This document shows, piece by piece, positions 1 to 8,159 of a stretch of DNA of 42,128 nt. Position 1 is the stretch's first letter. Each line of letters starts with the position of its first letter. Both the position numbers and the translations under genes were made by a program. The stretch lies in assembly GCA_017467605.1 (NCBI GenBank), contig JAFUSQ010000043.1, positions 1 to 42,128 of the forward strand, given 5' to 3'. The DNA comes from a bacterium. Lineage in GTDB: Bacteria > Cyanobacteriota > Vampirovibrionia > Gastranaerophilales > Gastranaerophilaceae. The notes under the pieces are model-generated. The model was not told the DNA's origin, did no database searches, and worked only from the letters and a program-made list of their open reading frames with translations.

Positions 1-768
1 AAAGTAATAAATATACCAAAACCAGACGGAACATTTGAAACAAAGAACGTAAGTACAATTAAAACAGGAGCAGATTTACAAGCAATAGCACTTGGAACAA
101 AACAAACAGAAACAAGAGGAATAATATCAGGAGATGGAATATCAATGATTTTGGTATTTTCACCAAAATGTGCACCGATGGAAGATGGTGCATCACAATC
201 TTGGTCAACGGTAGACGGAAAACCTGAAACAAACGCTACAACAAATTGTATTAGTGCAATCTTTGATATCAACGGTGGAAGCGGACCAAACAGATTAGGT
301 GTTGACATTCGTACATTAAATTCTCTCTATGGTTCAAGAAATTTAGGAACAAGTTATCAGGCACTATCATACAATGACTGTATGGCACATAAAAAGAAAC
401 TAGGAATAAAAGAATGCAGAGCAGGGGGTAACGATAAATGGGCTGGTGCGGTTAAAGCATGCCATGATATAGGATTGCATTTGCCTAGCATGCAGACCCT
501 TGCAAACGCAGCAGGAAGCATGTGGGGCGTGTCAGACCTCGGTACATACGAAAATATTAACTCAACCTTTTTTGAAGGAGGAGCTTCTGGCAATCGCGTG
601 ATAGCCGCAAAGGACGGAGACTGTTCTATCTCCCTTTCCGGTATCTTTTGGTCGAGTTCGGAGATTAGTTCTACTAACGCGTGGGGACGCTACATTTACT
701 CCTCCCACAGTATCGTGACCAGCTTCTATCGGAGCAGCGACCGCACCGCGTTGTGCGTAGGTGATTAA
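1..768 (+). CDS. Pseudopilin-like secreted protein, 3' part (DUF1566-like C-terminus)
   Basis: The frame is open from base 1 to a TAA at 766-768, so this is the C-terminal 255 residues of a gene that starts left of the window; the ATG at 145 is internal. The protein has a DINGGSGPN..G.D block (about residues 93-105), which is shared with the other pseudopilins in this window. It then has a Cys-containing region and a C-terminal stretch with LPSMQTLANAAG and FWSSSE..S.NAW, resembling the DUF1566/Fibrobacter-succinogenes-major-paralogue fold. By hand count, G+C is about one third in the first 400 bases and about 50-56% over 601-768. I infer a secreted or fibre-tip protein with a separately evolving C-terminal domain. 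The N-terminal prepilin motif is outside the window. Confidence 0.75.
   Translation, partial: KVINIPKPDGTFETKNVSTIKTGADLQAIALGTKQTETRGIISGDGISMILVFSPKCAPMEDGASQSWSTVDGKPETNATTNCISAIFDINGGSGPNRLGVDIRTLNSLYGSRNLGTSYQALSYNDCMAHKKKLGIKECRAGGNDKWAGAVKACHDIGLHLPSMQTLANAAGSMWGVSDLGTYENINSTFFEGGASGNRVIAAKDGDCSISLSGIFWSSSEISSTNAWGRYIYSSHSIVTSFYRSSDRTALCVGD
640..766 (+). other. Candidate hypervariable (DGR-type) 3' region
   Basis: The last 40 or so codons are dominated by N-N-C/N-N-T codons with varied first and second bases (TAC ATT TAC TCC TCC CAC AGT ATC, then ACC AGC TTC TAT, AGC AGC GAC CGC). They end in a conserved-looking ALCVGD tail just before the stop. This is what adenine-directed mutagenesis of an AAC-rich template gives in diversity-generating retroelement targets with C-type-lectin/DUF1566 tails. 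No reverse transcriptase or template repeat is visible in the window, so this is a hypothesis from composition only. Confidence 0.3.
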
Positions 769-792
769 TTTAATTAAATATTTTTTATACAA

Positions 793-822
793 AAGGAGAG
801 GCCGCAAATGCGACCTCTCCTT
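793..822. terminator. Intergenic hairpin between convergent genes
   Basis: A 14-bp stem (AAGGAGAGG-CCGCA pairing with TGCG-ACCTCTCCTT, one mismatch) lies 25 bases after the pseudopilin stop and 16 before the convergent YtxH gene ends. Read leftward it is followed by TTTT. It is probably a shared terminator. A hairpin just after a candidate variable region is also a feature of DGR targets, so both readings are open. Confidence 0.6.
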
Positions 823-837
823 AGATTATACTTTTAT

Positions 838-1125
838 TTAAGCTTCTGCAGGAGTTTCTGCATTTTTATTATCTTTTTGTTTAGAAATTAAATCCTGCAA
901 TTTGTCTTTAATTTCTTCACCTTTTTTTTGCAATTCTGACACTGCATCATCTGCTTTTGATTGAATTTGTTTTGCGGTTTCATCAGCTCTGCGAGCCATA
1001 TCTTTTGCACCATCAGCAAGCATTTTTCTTGTTTCTTCACCTGATTTTGGTGCTAACAAAATACCCGCAACAGCACCTATTGCACCACCTATTGCAAAAC
1101 CTGCTAAAAATCTTGATAATGACAT
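838..1125 (-). CDS. YtxH domain protein
   Basis: 95 aa. The N-terminal glycine/alanine-rich membrane segment (residues 5-25, FLAGFAIGGAIGAVAGILLAP) is followed by KSGEETRK and a long charged helical tail. This is the typical YtxH (Pfam family of small general-stress/gas-vesicle-like proteins) arrangement. The start is supported by AAAGGAG seven to eight bases upstream. It is the last of three leftward genes (YtxH, DUF948, YtxH), an association also seen in Bacillus stress operons. The molecular role is unknown; it is likely a membrane-anchored coiled-coil protein. Confidence 0.85.
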   Translation of the reverse strand: MSLSRFLAGFAIGGAIGAVAGILLAPKSGEETRKMLADGAKDMARRADETAKQIQSKADDAVSELQKKGEEIKDKLQDLISKQKDNKNAETPAEA

Positions 1126-1194
1126 AATTAATTCTCCTTTACTGTTTCACTTTAGTATAAATCTGTTTGTATTCAATAACATTACCTGAAAGTT

Positions 1195-1563
1195 TTATTT
1201 CTTTTTATTCAATAGTGAATATACGGTCATAAAACCTTTCAAAAATCCCCCGAAAAGGTTGCCGGATAATTCTTTTGTTTTAGCTATAGCATTTGCCAAA
1301 CCTGTTTTTACATTATCAACACCTTCATCTGTATTTTGGATAATATTATTTATTGAACGCATAGTATCGTTTAACTCTTTTAATGTTGGCGTTAGCTCTT
1401 TATTCAAAATTTCAGATGTTTCATTGACATTTTTGGCCAAAGCAGATAAATCTATCAACAATTTTACAAGGAAATAACCGACTACGCACAATAAAATCGC
1501 AGTAACTATAACTAAAAAAGTTAATCCGTTATTTAAAACTATTTGTGATAATTCAATGTCCAT
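1195..1563 (-). CDS. DUF948-like membrane protein
   Basis: 122 aa. One hydrophobic segment at about residues 14-38 is followed by a region rich in Asn, Glu and Leu (ALAKNVNETSEILNKELTPTLKELNDTM). This is the usual DUF948 pattern of a single membrane anchor plus a helical tail. AAGGG lies upstream of the ATG. It sits between two YtxH genes, 19 bases downstream of the second, so the three are probably co-transcribed. Function unknown beyond the association with general-stress loci. Confidence 0.75.
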   Translation of the reverse strand: MDIELSQIVLNNGLTFLVIVTAILLCVVGYFLVKLLIDLSALAKNVNETSEILNKELTPTLKELNDTMRSINNIIQNTDEGVDNVKTGLANAIAKTKELSGNLFGGFLKGFMTVYSLLNKKK

Positions 1564-1582
1564 TTTTAACCCTTTATATTAT

Positions 1583-1906
1583 TTAGTAATCAAATTCATT
1601 TTCACTACCGTTTTCACAATCTTCTAAAACCTTAGCCTTAGCCATTTTTTTGGATTTTAGGGAATTGTTTAATTTACGGAATTGTCTTTCTAATTTGTAT
1701 TTCATAAGGTCAATAGATTCCATTGCCTGTTTTTTTGCATCTGTAATCTGAGGTGCGTGTTTGTCATAAAAATCACAAACAGTATCCTTTAGTTCCTTTC
1801 TTGATTCTTCGCCGGGTTTTGGGGCAAATAATACGCCGGCTACAATCCCGCCGACCACACCTGCTATAACACCCATTGAGAACATAAATGCTTTGTTTTT
1901 ACTCAT
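1583..1906 (-). CDS. YtxH domain protein, first gene of the set
   Basis: 107 aa. The membrane segment FMFSMGVIAGVVGGIVAGVLFAP (residues 7-29) is followed by KPGEESRKELKD, the same signature as the 838-1125 protein, and then a basic helical tail ending in an acidic stretch. GAGG lies nine bases upstream of the ATG and a sigma-70-like promoter lies just upstream. It heads the YtxH-DUF948-YtxH run. The two YtxH proteins are paralogous but diverged. Confidence 0.85.
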   Translation of the reverse strand: MSKNKAFMFSMGVIAGVVGGIVAGVLFAPKPGEESRKELKDTVCDFYDKHAPQITDAKKQAMESIDLMKYKLERQFRKLNNSLKSKKMAKAKVLEDCENGSENEFDY

Positions 1907-1939
1907 AGTTGTAAACCTCGTCTTTCAAATTTTGTAACA

Positions 1940-1968
1940 ATCGTAACATATTTTTTTAGATTTTTCAA
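1940..1968 (-). promoter_or_regulatory. Predicted sigma-70 promoter for the YtxH run
   Basis: Read leftward: TTGAAA, 17-base spacer, TACGAT. It lies about 35 bases upstream of the first YtxH start. GTTAC is repeated twice around the -10 (GTTACGATTGTTAC), which could be a binding site or chance. Confidence 0.45.
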
Positions 1969-2022
1969 GTGGGGTAAGCGGCCAAATTAAATAATTGTAT
2001 ATACCGGCAAGAACTTAATATT

Positions 2023-2349
2023 TTAATTATCCATCTGCTTTTTACGAGTTTCTTCATCTTTTATAAATTGACAAAGTTCTTCAAGCCGAGAATCCTCCAT
2101 CGCATCAATTAAGCTTTGAATATCGGTGAATTTACCAAGAGCAAATCCTGTTTCTGCAAGTAATACACAGTCATTACATAATCTGTATGTGCCGTAGCCG
2201 ATTGAACCTGCCATACATTTATTTTTCCCGCAGCAATCGCAATCGAAATATTCATTTGCAACGTCAGGATTTTCTTCCAAATCGTCTATTACCATTTGTG
2301 CAACAACTTGCTGCATTTCTTCTATTATTTCTTCATTTGTTTTCGACAT
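2023..2349 (-). CDS. Small Cys-rich (putative zinc-binding) protein, unknown
   Basis: 108 aa from the ATG at 2347-2349, chosen because AAGAGG lies just upstream; a longer frame starts in a palindromic repeat and has no ribosome site. The N-terminal half is acidic and helical. The middle carries CDCCGKNKC and later CNDC, giving six cysteines that could hold one or two zinc ions. The C-terminus is charged. It lies upstream of nothing obvious and downstream of pdxJ on the same strand. I do not recognise the family. Confidence 0.7.
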   Translation of the reverse strand: MSKTNEEIIEEMQQVVAQMVIDDLEENPDVANEYFDCDCCGKNKCMAGSIGYGTYRLCNDCVLLAETGFALGKFTDIQSLIDAMEDSRLEELCQFIKDEETRKKQMDN

Positions 2350-2376
2350 ATTAAACCTCTTAAAAAGAATTTTTAG

Positions 2377-2448
2377 ATTCTGAATCACCAAGTAGGAACA
2401 GAAAATTACGTTTCGCAAGCTCAACTAATTTTCTAGTCAGTTCAGAAT
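2377..2448. repeat. Nested palindromic element
   Basis: ATTCTGAA at 2377-2384 pairs with TTCAGAAT at 2441-2448. Inside it AGAAAATTA (2400-2408) pairs with TAATTTTCT (2426-2434). The double stem lies between pdxJ and the Cys-protein gene. It looks like a dispersed palindromic repeat and contains the flanking words (TTCAGAATGAC) also present in the 149-bp elements below. Confidence 0.5.
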
Positions 2449-2469
2449 GACAAAATTCTCTCAATCTTT

Positions 2470-3180
2470 TTATTTTATTAAATCATTCATTTCCTTTACG
2501 GCTTTATCCAAACCAACAAAAACTGCGCGTGAAATTATGCTATGACCGATATTTAATTCGTTCAAATCTTCAATCTGACGCATTCTGTGAACATTTTGAT
2601 AATTTAGTCCATGTCCCGCATTAACCTGCATTCCCAAAGCATGCGCAAGTCGGGAAGCCTCATTTAATTTCATAAATTCTTCTTCTTCATCAGGAGTTCC
2701 GTATGCTAAAGAATATTGACCTGTATGAAGTTCTACAAATTGAACCCCCGTTTGAGCCGCAGCTCTGACCTGTTCTTCTGTCGGATCAATAAATAAACTA
2801 ACTAAAATTCCTTCATTTATCAACGGAGAAACAAAATTAGTTATTCTTATTATCTGTCTTGCGACATCAAGCCCGCCTTCTGTCGTAACTTCTTCTCGTT
2901 TTTCAGGAACCAAACATACTGAATGAGGTTTTATTGAAAGAGCAATTTTTTGCATTTCATCAGTTACAGCCATTTCAAGATTTAGACGAGTTCTTAAAGT
3001 CTTTCTAAGCGTTTTAACATCAATATCTTTTATATGACGTCTGTCTTCTCTTAAATGTGTGGTAATAGAGGCTGCTCCGTTTTTCTCACAGATTTCTGCC
3101 GCCAAAACAGGATCCGGTTCTTCTCCTCCTCTTGCATTTCTTAATGTTGCAACGTGATCAATATTTACACCTAAAAGCAT
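2470..3180 (-). CDS. pdxJ: Pyridoxine 5'-phosphate synthase PdxJ
   Basis: 236 aa, the normal length. It condenses 1-deoxyxylulose 5-phosphate with 3-amino-2-oxopropyl phosphate to give pyridoxine 5'-phosphate in the DXP-dependent vitamin B6 pathway. Family motifs are clear: [16 protein letters not shown] at the N-terminus, [11 protein letters not shown] (H42, R44, R47), LNLEMA with the catalytic Glu at 69, LHTGQY, and [10 protein letters not shown] near residue 190. AAAGGA precedes the ATG. It lies 15 bases downstream of murT on the same strand, so the two are probably co-transcribed, although the pathways are unrelated. Confidence 0.97.
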   Translation of the reverse strand: MLLGVNIDHVATLRNARGGEEPDPVLAAEICEKNGAASITTHLREDRRHIKDIDVKTLRKTLRTRLNLEMAVTDEMQKIALSIKPHSVCLVPEKREEVTTEGGLDVARQIIRITNFVSPLINEGILVSLFIDPTEEQVRAAAQTGVQFVELHTGQYSLAYGTPDEEEEFMKLNEASRLAHALGMQVNAGHGLNYQNVHRMRQIEDLNELNIGHSIISRAVFVGLDKAVKEMNDLIK

Positions 3181-3195
3181 ATTTTATCCTTTCTT

Positions 3196-4536
3196 TTAAA
3201 ATTTCATTTTACTAATCTTTAATAAAGCCGTATAAGAAGGCAATATTGTAATCTTTTCTTCATTATCATCTGATTTTGAGGCTAATTCAATTGCTGTTCT
3301 TATATCTTCCTCTACAATAATTTTCTCCTGAGGGATTCCTGCATATTTAAGCCTTACAGCCATATCTTTTGCTCGAATTCCTGAAGTAATTACAAGCTTT
3401 TGAGCACACTTCAATTGTTCAAAATCACTATCCCAAAGCCAAGAAATATCCCTGCCATCTGCATAATTATCATTTATTGCAATAACGATATTTGATGACA
3501 AATCAACGGTTTTAAGAACCTCACTTGCACCGGTCGGATTTTTAATCAATTGTATAAGAGTATTATGCCCGTTAATAACTCTTTTTTCAGCCCGGCCAAA
3601 AATTGATTTATAAGTTGATACCGCTTCTTTTATTGTTTCATAATCTATTCCGAAAATTAATGCCTGAGAAATAGCTCCAAGTGCATTATAGGCATTGTAT
3701 AAACCGACTAAATTAATTTTGAATTCATAAGATTTATTTTCTGTTTTATCAACAATTTTTAATTCGGAGTAATCCTGATAAATTTTTACATAACCTTTAA
3801 AATCCGGTTCCGGACGGGCATAACCGCATTTTTCACAATAATAATGTCCTTCTTGAGCAAAAAATTGTTTTGAATATTGTAAAGGATTAGTGCAAATACA
3901 ATTAAAAACTTCGGTTGGTGCATTTGATGATGCGTTATGAATATCTGAAACGAATTCAACTTCTTCAAATCCGTAATACAAAGCTTCTTTACCTTTTCCA
4001 AAATTATTTACAAGCGGATCATCAGCATTAAGAAGCAATATTGCTTCATCATTTTTATCTATAGCATTTTGTATAAAACTCGCAGTAGTAGACAATTCGC
4101 CGTATCTGTCCAACTGATCTCTAAAAAGATTGGTAACAAGTAAAAAATCGGCTTTAAAATAGTCGTATAGTTTGGTTAAATATGCTTCATCAGATTCAAT
4201 AACCGCATAGTCAAATCTTTTTGACGGCAAGATATTCAGCGCAAAAACATTAGCAACTCCTGTTAACATATTTGCGCCTTTGACATTATGAATAACTTTA
4301 TTTTCGTCACATTCTAAAATATGAGCCAAAAGCCCTGAAGTCGTAGTTTTACCGTTGGTCCCCGTCACAGTAATTGCAGTATTTATATATTTTTTACAAT
4401 ATGAAAGGAAATCAGGACATATTTTCAAAACAGTCATACCGACAAATGATGTACCTGATGATTTATTCAACAATTTTATTGCTATGTATATCAAGCGTGC
4501 TATAAGCAATGTTATATAAAACCGAAATCTACCCAT
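3196..4536 (-). CDS. murT: MurT-type lipid II amidation ligase subunit
   Basis: 446 aa. Mur-ligase fold with the P-loop TGTNGKTTT (residues 58-66). It has an inserted Cys4 site (C213, C215 and C234, C237) and a C-terminal DUF1727 domain with INDNYADGRDISW (354-366), which carries the conserved Asp of the MurT/GatD active site. In Firmicutes, MurT with the glutaminase GatD converts the D-Glu of lipid II to D-isoGln. AAGGA precedes the ATG. No gatD is adjacent: upstream is a divergent unknown gene and downstream is pdxJ, so the partner is either elsewhere or absent. Confidence 0.88.
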   Translation of the reverse strand: MGRFRFYITLLIARLIYIAIKLLNKSSGTSFVGMTVLKICPDFLSYCKKYINTAITVTGTNGKTTTSGLLAHILECDENKVIHNVKGANMLTGVANVFALNILPSKRFDYAVIESDEAYLTKLYDYFKADFLLVTNLFRDQLDRYGELSTTASFIQNAIDKNDEAILLLNADDPLVNNFGKGKEALYYGFEEVEFVSDIHNASSNAPTEVFNCICTNPLQYSKQFFAQEGHYYCEKCGYARPEPDFKGYVKIYQDYSELKIVDKTENKSYEFKINLVGLYNAYNALGAISQALIFGIDYETIKEAVSTYKSIFGRAEKRVINGHNTLIQLIKNPTGASEVLKTVDLSSNIVIAINDNYADGRDISWLWDSDFEQLKCAQKLVITSGIRAKDMAVRLKYAGIPQEKIIVEEDIRTAIELASKSDDNEEKITILPSYTALLKISKMKF

Positions 4537-4617
4537 AAAATAGTCCTTTAGACGTATTCCAAAACTATTTATAATAATATACTATTTAATATATCACATA
4601 GTAAGAAAAGTTAAAAG

Positions 4618-4995
4618 ATGTTAGAATTATTTTTTACAATTGTATTTATTGCGGAATTAATAATTGCAGGTTGGTTGATTTCTCATTTAAGAAAATGGGA
4701 TAAAAAGGTATGTGATTTAAATCTGAAAGTTTTGGAAGTTAAACCGAAAATTTGTAAAATACTGACGAAATTTAAAAATTCAGTCGAATATATAACAAAA
4801 GGTTATAACAAAGCAGTAACATTTGTTGCCAATCAAAAATCAAATATTTTAAATGCTATAATAAAAAATATTGTAGTACTTTTATTAATTTTCTTATTAA
4901 AAATCCCCGGCAAAAAAGCTATAGCATTTTTTGATGTCGTATCAATGCTAATCAAAATCTTTAAAAAGCCAATGATTAAAAAAGTTTGCAGTTAA
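4618..4995 (+). CDS. Small membrane protein, unknown
   Basis: 125 aa. There are two hydrophobic segments (about residues 2-23 and 81-98) separated by a basic, Lys/Val-rich helical stretch. The weak AAAAG before the ATG is the only ribosome-site signal. It is divergent from murT and ends in a strong bidirectional terminator. The coding support is the even amino-acid composition and the terminator right after the stop. I do not recognise the family. Confidence 0.55.
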   Translation: MLELFFTIVFIAELIIAGWLISHLRKWDKKVCDLNLKVLEVKPKICKILTKFKNSVEYITKGYNKAVTFVANQKSNILNAIIKNIVVLLLIFLLKIPGKKAIAFFDVVSMLIKIFKKPMIKKVCS

Positions 4996-5023
4996 AAAAA
5001 GAGGTCTTAAAGACCTCTTTTTT
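4995..5023. terminator. Bidirectional terminator
   Basis: GAGGTCT (5001-5007) and AGACCTC (5011-5017) form a stem extended by A6 on the left and T6 on the right around a three-base loop. It overlaps the stops of the convergent genes on both sides and has a U-tract in either direction. Confidence 0.88.
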
Positions 5024-6209
5024 AGAAATATGTAACTGTCCATTTAATGCCATTGTATGAATAATTACTATATGTACCATCAGTTTTAAATACAACTGAT
5101 GATTTTGAAGGTTTGATACCTTCACCTGTTTGATAGCCGCAAGTTGCAGCAGATGTACGGCTCATTGCAAAATAAACATTATCTTCTTCAGCAGAACTAG
5201 TAGATTTAATCGCACCCATTAAAGTAGAACCGGGCATATTACCGGCATAAACTCCATCACAATACAACAGAATATCTGGAGGATTAACTCCAAGAGCTGC
5301 TGATATATCAACACTGCCCTGCTTAGCCGTTGTTGACTGCGGTCGAATAAACATTCTGCATGATTCATCTGTTAAAGTACATGAACTCGGATACAAATTC
5401 AGTCTTAAAGCAATTTCTCTGACACAAGCAGCTGAACCTGCTGCACCTGATGTTACAAAGGCTGAATTATCGCAGCAACCGTGATCGGCATCTGTAATAA
5501 GTCCGTTTTCTCCGTACCACTTACAACAATCTGTTGAATAGTCACCGGGTACACAACCGTTTGGCATAGGTGCAAGATTCGGATTATCCTGCGTTGCAAT
5601 ATTTTGTGTAGCCTTAGATAGTTGATCAAAAGATTTATAATTAACTGCCGGGATTGAAGATACAAAATAATCTTTATTTACAACATTCGGACCTTTTGGA
5701 CCATTAATGTCGTAAACAAAAGGAATACTGTTCGCCTTCACTTGTGTTCCCAAACATATACTTGCACCATCTTTTAATGTTGCGCAAGCACCTGACAAAT
5801 CAGATTCTATACCATATGGTTTTTTATCTTTATCTGAATATAAATAGTAGCTTGGAGCAAAACATTTTGATAAAATTTCAGTTTTATTTGTTGAAAAATC
5901 TCCATAATACTTGGAAACTTTAAGATATTTTTTTATAAAAGCACCGGAATAATTTTCATAATCTTCAGGAGTTTCACTGTTATACATAATTGTTTGTGAA
6001 AAATTCTGCTTATTTTCAGTAACCGCTAAAGTTGTAATTGCAGACTCAACACTTTTTTCAAGACGTTCTTTTTGCCTTGTTAATACGGAATCGTTATAAT
6101 GTGAAATTATTGTAGGTAATACCAATGCTGAAATCACACCGACAATAGCAATTGCAAGCAAAACCTCAGTCAGAGTAAAACCTTTTTTATATAACCTATT
6201 ATAAAACAC
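5022..6209 (-). CDS. Pseudopilin with prepilin cleavage site, large C-domain
   Basis: 395 aa. A short basic leader (MFYNRLYKKG) precedes FTLTEVLLAIAIVGVISALVLP, the classical prepilin peptidase site (cleavage after Gly10, Glu at +5) plus the hydrophobic N-helix. The rest is an extracytoplasmic domain with many Cys (about residues 210-280) and the DINGPKGPN block that is conserved in the other pseudopilins here. The start is GTG with AAAGGAG ten bases upstream. It has its own promoter and terminator and no XRE partner, unlike the four modular pseudopilins, and its leader is not repeat-expanded. It is likely secreted by a type II/IV pilus-like system; the specific role is unknown. Confidence 0.88.
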   Translation of the reverse strand: MFYNRLYKKGFTLTEVLLAIAIVGVISALVLPTIISHYNDSVLTRQKERLEKSVESAITTLAVTENKQNFSQTIMYNSETPEDYENYSGAFIKKYLKVSKYYGDFSTNKTEILSKCFAPSYYLYSDKDKKPYGIESDLSGACATLKDGASICLGTQVKANSIPFVYDINGPKGPNVVNKDYFVSSIPAVNYKSFDQLSKATQNIATQDNPNLAPMPNGCVPGDYSTDCCKWYGENGLITDADHGCCDNSAFVTSGAAGSAACVREIALRLNLYPSSCTLTDESCRMFIRPQSTTAKQGSVDISAALGVNPPDILLYCDGVYAGNMPGSTLMGAIKSTSSAEEDNVYFAMSRTSAATCGYQTGEGIKPSKSSVVFKTDGTYSNYSYNGIKWTVTYF

Positions 6210-6247
6210 TATTCAATAACTCCTTTTATCCTCTGTATCGTATTTCC

Positions 6248-6276
6248 ATTATACCAATTTATTAGTATTTTTGCAA
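6248..6276 (-). promoter_or_regulatory. Predicted sigma-70 promoter for the 5022-6209 pseudopilin
   Basis: Read leftward: TTGCAA, 17 bases, TATAAT, with the start codon about 40 bases downstream. Confidence 0.7.
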
Positions 6277-6286
6277 TATTTTAAAC

Positions 6287-6319
6287 AAAAAGGCATCAAT
6301 ATAATTATTGATACCTTTT
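6287..6319 (-). terminator. Rho-independent terminator
   Basis: Read leftward, AAAAGGTATCAAT pairs with ATTGATGCCTTTT (one U-G pair, a seven-base AT loop) and runs into TTTTTGTTT. It lies 23 bases after the stop of the 6342-6734 gene. Confidence 0.75.
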
Positions 6320-6341
6320 ACTCTCTATCTTCTTATATCTG

Positions 6342-6734
6342 TTAGCTTAATGCCATCAAAGCTTTAACTGAACGAGCATTTTCTTTAACTTCTTCATCAA
6401 AACCTTCTGATGAAATAGTATTTTCCAACACTTTCATTGCTTCCTGTTTATCTTCCAATGACAACAACTCGTTTATCGTACTCATTGCAACAACTGTTGA
6501 CATGTCATTGATACCTTTACCTTTATTTGAAATTACTACAGACAAAGATGCAAATTCATTCCTTTTTACCAAAGCCTTTGAAGTCATTTCTCTTACTTCA
6601 TCAATAGATGAATTTGTTCCTATTTCTTCCAAAACTGCAACTGAATCAGGATTTGGATTAATTGTCAGAGAATCGATAATATCGCATACTCTGCAAAAAT
6701 TTTTATTAGTTTTAATCATTGTTTTATCCATCAT
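6342..6734 (-). CDS. Unknown helical cytoplasmic protein
   Basis: 130 aa with no signal peptide or membrane segment. The sequence is mostly helical, with Cys at 14 and 17 (FCRVCDII) and repeated Glu/Lys/Ser helices that look HEAT-like in rhythm. There are two ATGs (6732-6734 and 6729-6731) and GGAGGG lies upstream. It is the second gene after 6748-7278 (13-base gap), so the two are an operon closed by a terminator. I do not recognise the family. Confidence 0.65.
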   Translation of the reverse strand: MMDKTMIKTNKNFCRVCDIIDSLTINPNPDSVAVLEEIGTNSSIDEVREMTSKALVKRNEFASLSVVISNKGKGINDMSTVVAMSTINELLSLEDKQEAMKVLENTISSEGFDEEVKENARSVKALMALS

Positions 6735-6747
6735 CTAAATTCCCTCC

Positions 6748-7278
6748 CTATGCAGCCTTAGCCATATCTGCTTCTAATGCGGACAAACTTTCTATTAACA
6801 TTGGCTTAATTTGAGCGTGAGGCTCCATTGAAGCCATTTTTGCAATTTCTTTTTCTCTGGTATTTATTGCAAAGAATGATTTAATGTCACGAGAAAGAAC
6901 TTCACGCGCAGCATTGAAATTTCCTACTTCTCTGTTTCCTAATTCCTGCATTTTATTTAAAGTTGTAACAAAACTTTCTTTAACTCTTGAACAAAATTCT
7001 ACAATTGACTCAATTCCTTCGTAGAACTTATTGCCAATACTGCCTAAAGAACCTACAAATGTTGAATAGATTCTTTTTGAACCTGCTGTTATATTACCTG
7101 TAAAACTTACTATATTATCTTGTTTTCCTTTACTTGATTCAAAAACATCTTCCGTTAAAATATTTTTTTGAAAATTTGATGCTGCAAAAGGATTAGATGA
7201 CCTTACAACATTTTGTTCCGTTACGCTCGTATTAAAAATACGGTGGCTTAACTGAGTAATTTTTTCAATTGTTGACAT
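6748..7278 (-). CDS. Unknown protein, first gene of a two-gene unit
   Basis: 176 aa. The N-terminus is polar with SSNPFAASNF (about residues 27-36); the middle is Ser/Gly-rich and the C-terminal half is helical. There is no Cys-based motif apart from one Cys and no clear membrane segment. AGAGG lies upstream of the ATG. It shares an operon with the 130-aa protein. I do not recognise it; it may be lineage-specific. Confidence 0.65.
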   Translation of the reverse strand: MSTIEKITQLSHRIFNTSVTEQNVVRSSNPFAASNFQKNILTEDVFESSKGKQDNIVSFTGNITAGSKRIYSTFVGSLGSIGNKFYEGIESIVEFCSRVKESFVTTLNKMQELGNREVGNFNAAREVLSRDIKSFFAINTREKEIAKMASMEPHAQIKPMLIESLSALEADMAKAA

Positions 7279-7373
7279 ATATTAAACCTCTCTTTAAATA
7301 TTCACATACCAAGTCTATCATAGCTACTTTATAAAAAATCCACCTTTTGAATGATTTGTGTTAGAATGTGAAT

Positions 7374-8159
7374 ATGAAGTATAAAAATTTGGAAGAATTA
7401 GTTGGAGTAATAGCGAAATTACGTGCCCCGGACGGCTGCCCATGGGACAGAGCCCAAACTCATTCATCATTACGTCCTAATATGCTTGAAGAAGCCTATG
7501 AAGCAGTTGATGCCATTGATGATAACGATATGGCACACCTACGAGAAGAACTCGGAGATGTACTTTTACAAGTATTATTACATTCCCAAATTGCTTCCGA
7601 AAAGGGCGATTTTGATATTGAAGATGTCGCAAAAGAATTAAAAGATAAACTAATTCACCGCCACCCGCATGTTTTTGGTGATGCAAAAATCGGTACCGCA
7701 GATGAAGTTAAAGAAGCCTGGGATAAACTCAAAGCTGAAGAAAAAAAAGAAAGAATTTCTGCAATGGACGGATTGTCCCGCTCACAAGCAGCATTAATTG
7801 CCGCACAAAAAATTTCTAAACGTGCTGTAAAACAAGGTTTTGAATGGGATTGCGAAGATACATTATATGAATGTATTATGTCCGAATTTGAAGAATTTAA
7901 AGAAGCTTCAATTGAAGGTAATAAAGAACACATGGAAGAAGAATTCGGAGACATTCTTTTTGCAACGGTAAATCTTGCACGCTGGAATAAAATTGACGCT
8001 GAACAAGCCCTATTAAAAGCAAACAAAAAATTTGAAAAAAGATTTCGCAAAATGGAAGATTTGGCAGTAAAGCCCCTGACCGAATACTCGTTTGAAGAAT
8101 ATGATAAATTGTGGAAACAAGCTAAAAAAGAATTAAACAACCGGAAAGAAAAAATATGA
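7374..8159 (+). CDS. mazG: Nucleoside triphosphate pyrophosphohydrolase MazG
   Basis: 261 aa from the ATG at 7374; an in-frame GTG two codons earlier (7368) is the alternative and neither has a good ribosome site. It hydrolyses (d)NTPs to NMP and pyrophosphate. It starts with RAPDGCPWDRAQTH and has two MazG domains. The first has EEAYE (41-45, counting from the GTG) and EELGD (60-64); the second has EEFKEA (175-180) and EEEFGD (190-195). These are the paired E-x-x-E/E-x-x-D magnesium sites. Length is normal for the two-domain form. The last bases overlap the start of folE2 (ATGA), so translation is probably coupled. Confidence 0.95.
   Translation: MKYKNLEELVGVIAKLRAPDGCPWDRAQTHSSLRPNMLEEAYEAVDAIDDNDMAHLREELGDVLLQVLLHSQIASEKGDFDIEDVAKELKDKLIHRHPHVFGDAKIGTADEVKEAWDKLKAEEKKERISAMDGLSRSQAALIAAQKISKRAVKQGFEWDCEDTLYECIMSEFEEFKEASIEGNKEHMEEEFGDILFATVNLARWNKIDAEQALLKANKKFEKRFRKMEDLAVKPLTEYSFEEYDKLWKQAKKELNNRKEKI

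Noticed and set aside
357..807. Reverse-strand frames inside the left-edge pseudopilin
   Set aside because: They are shadows of a clear coding frame and lack ribosome sites.
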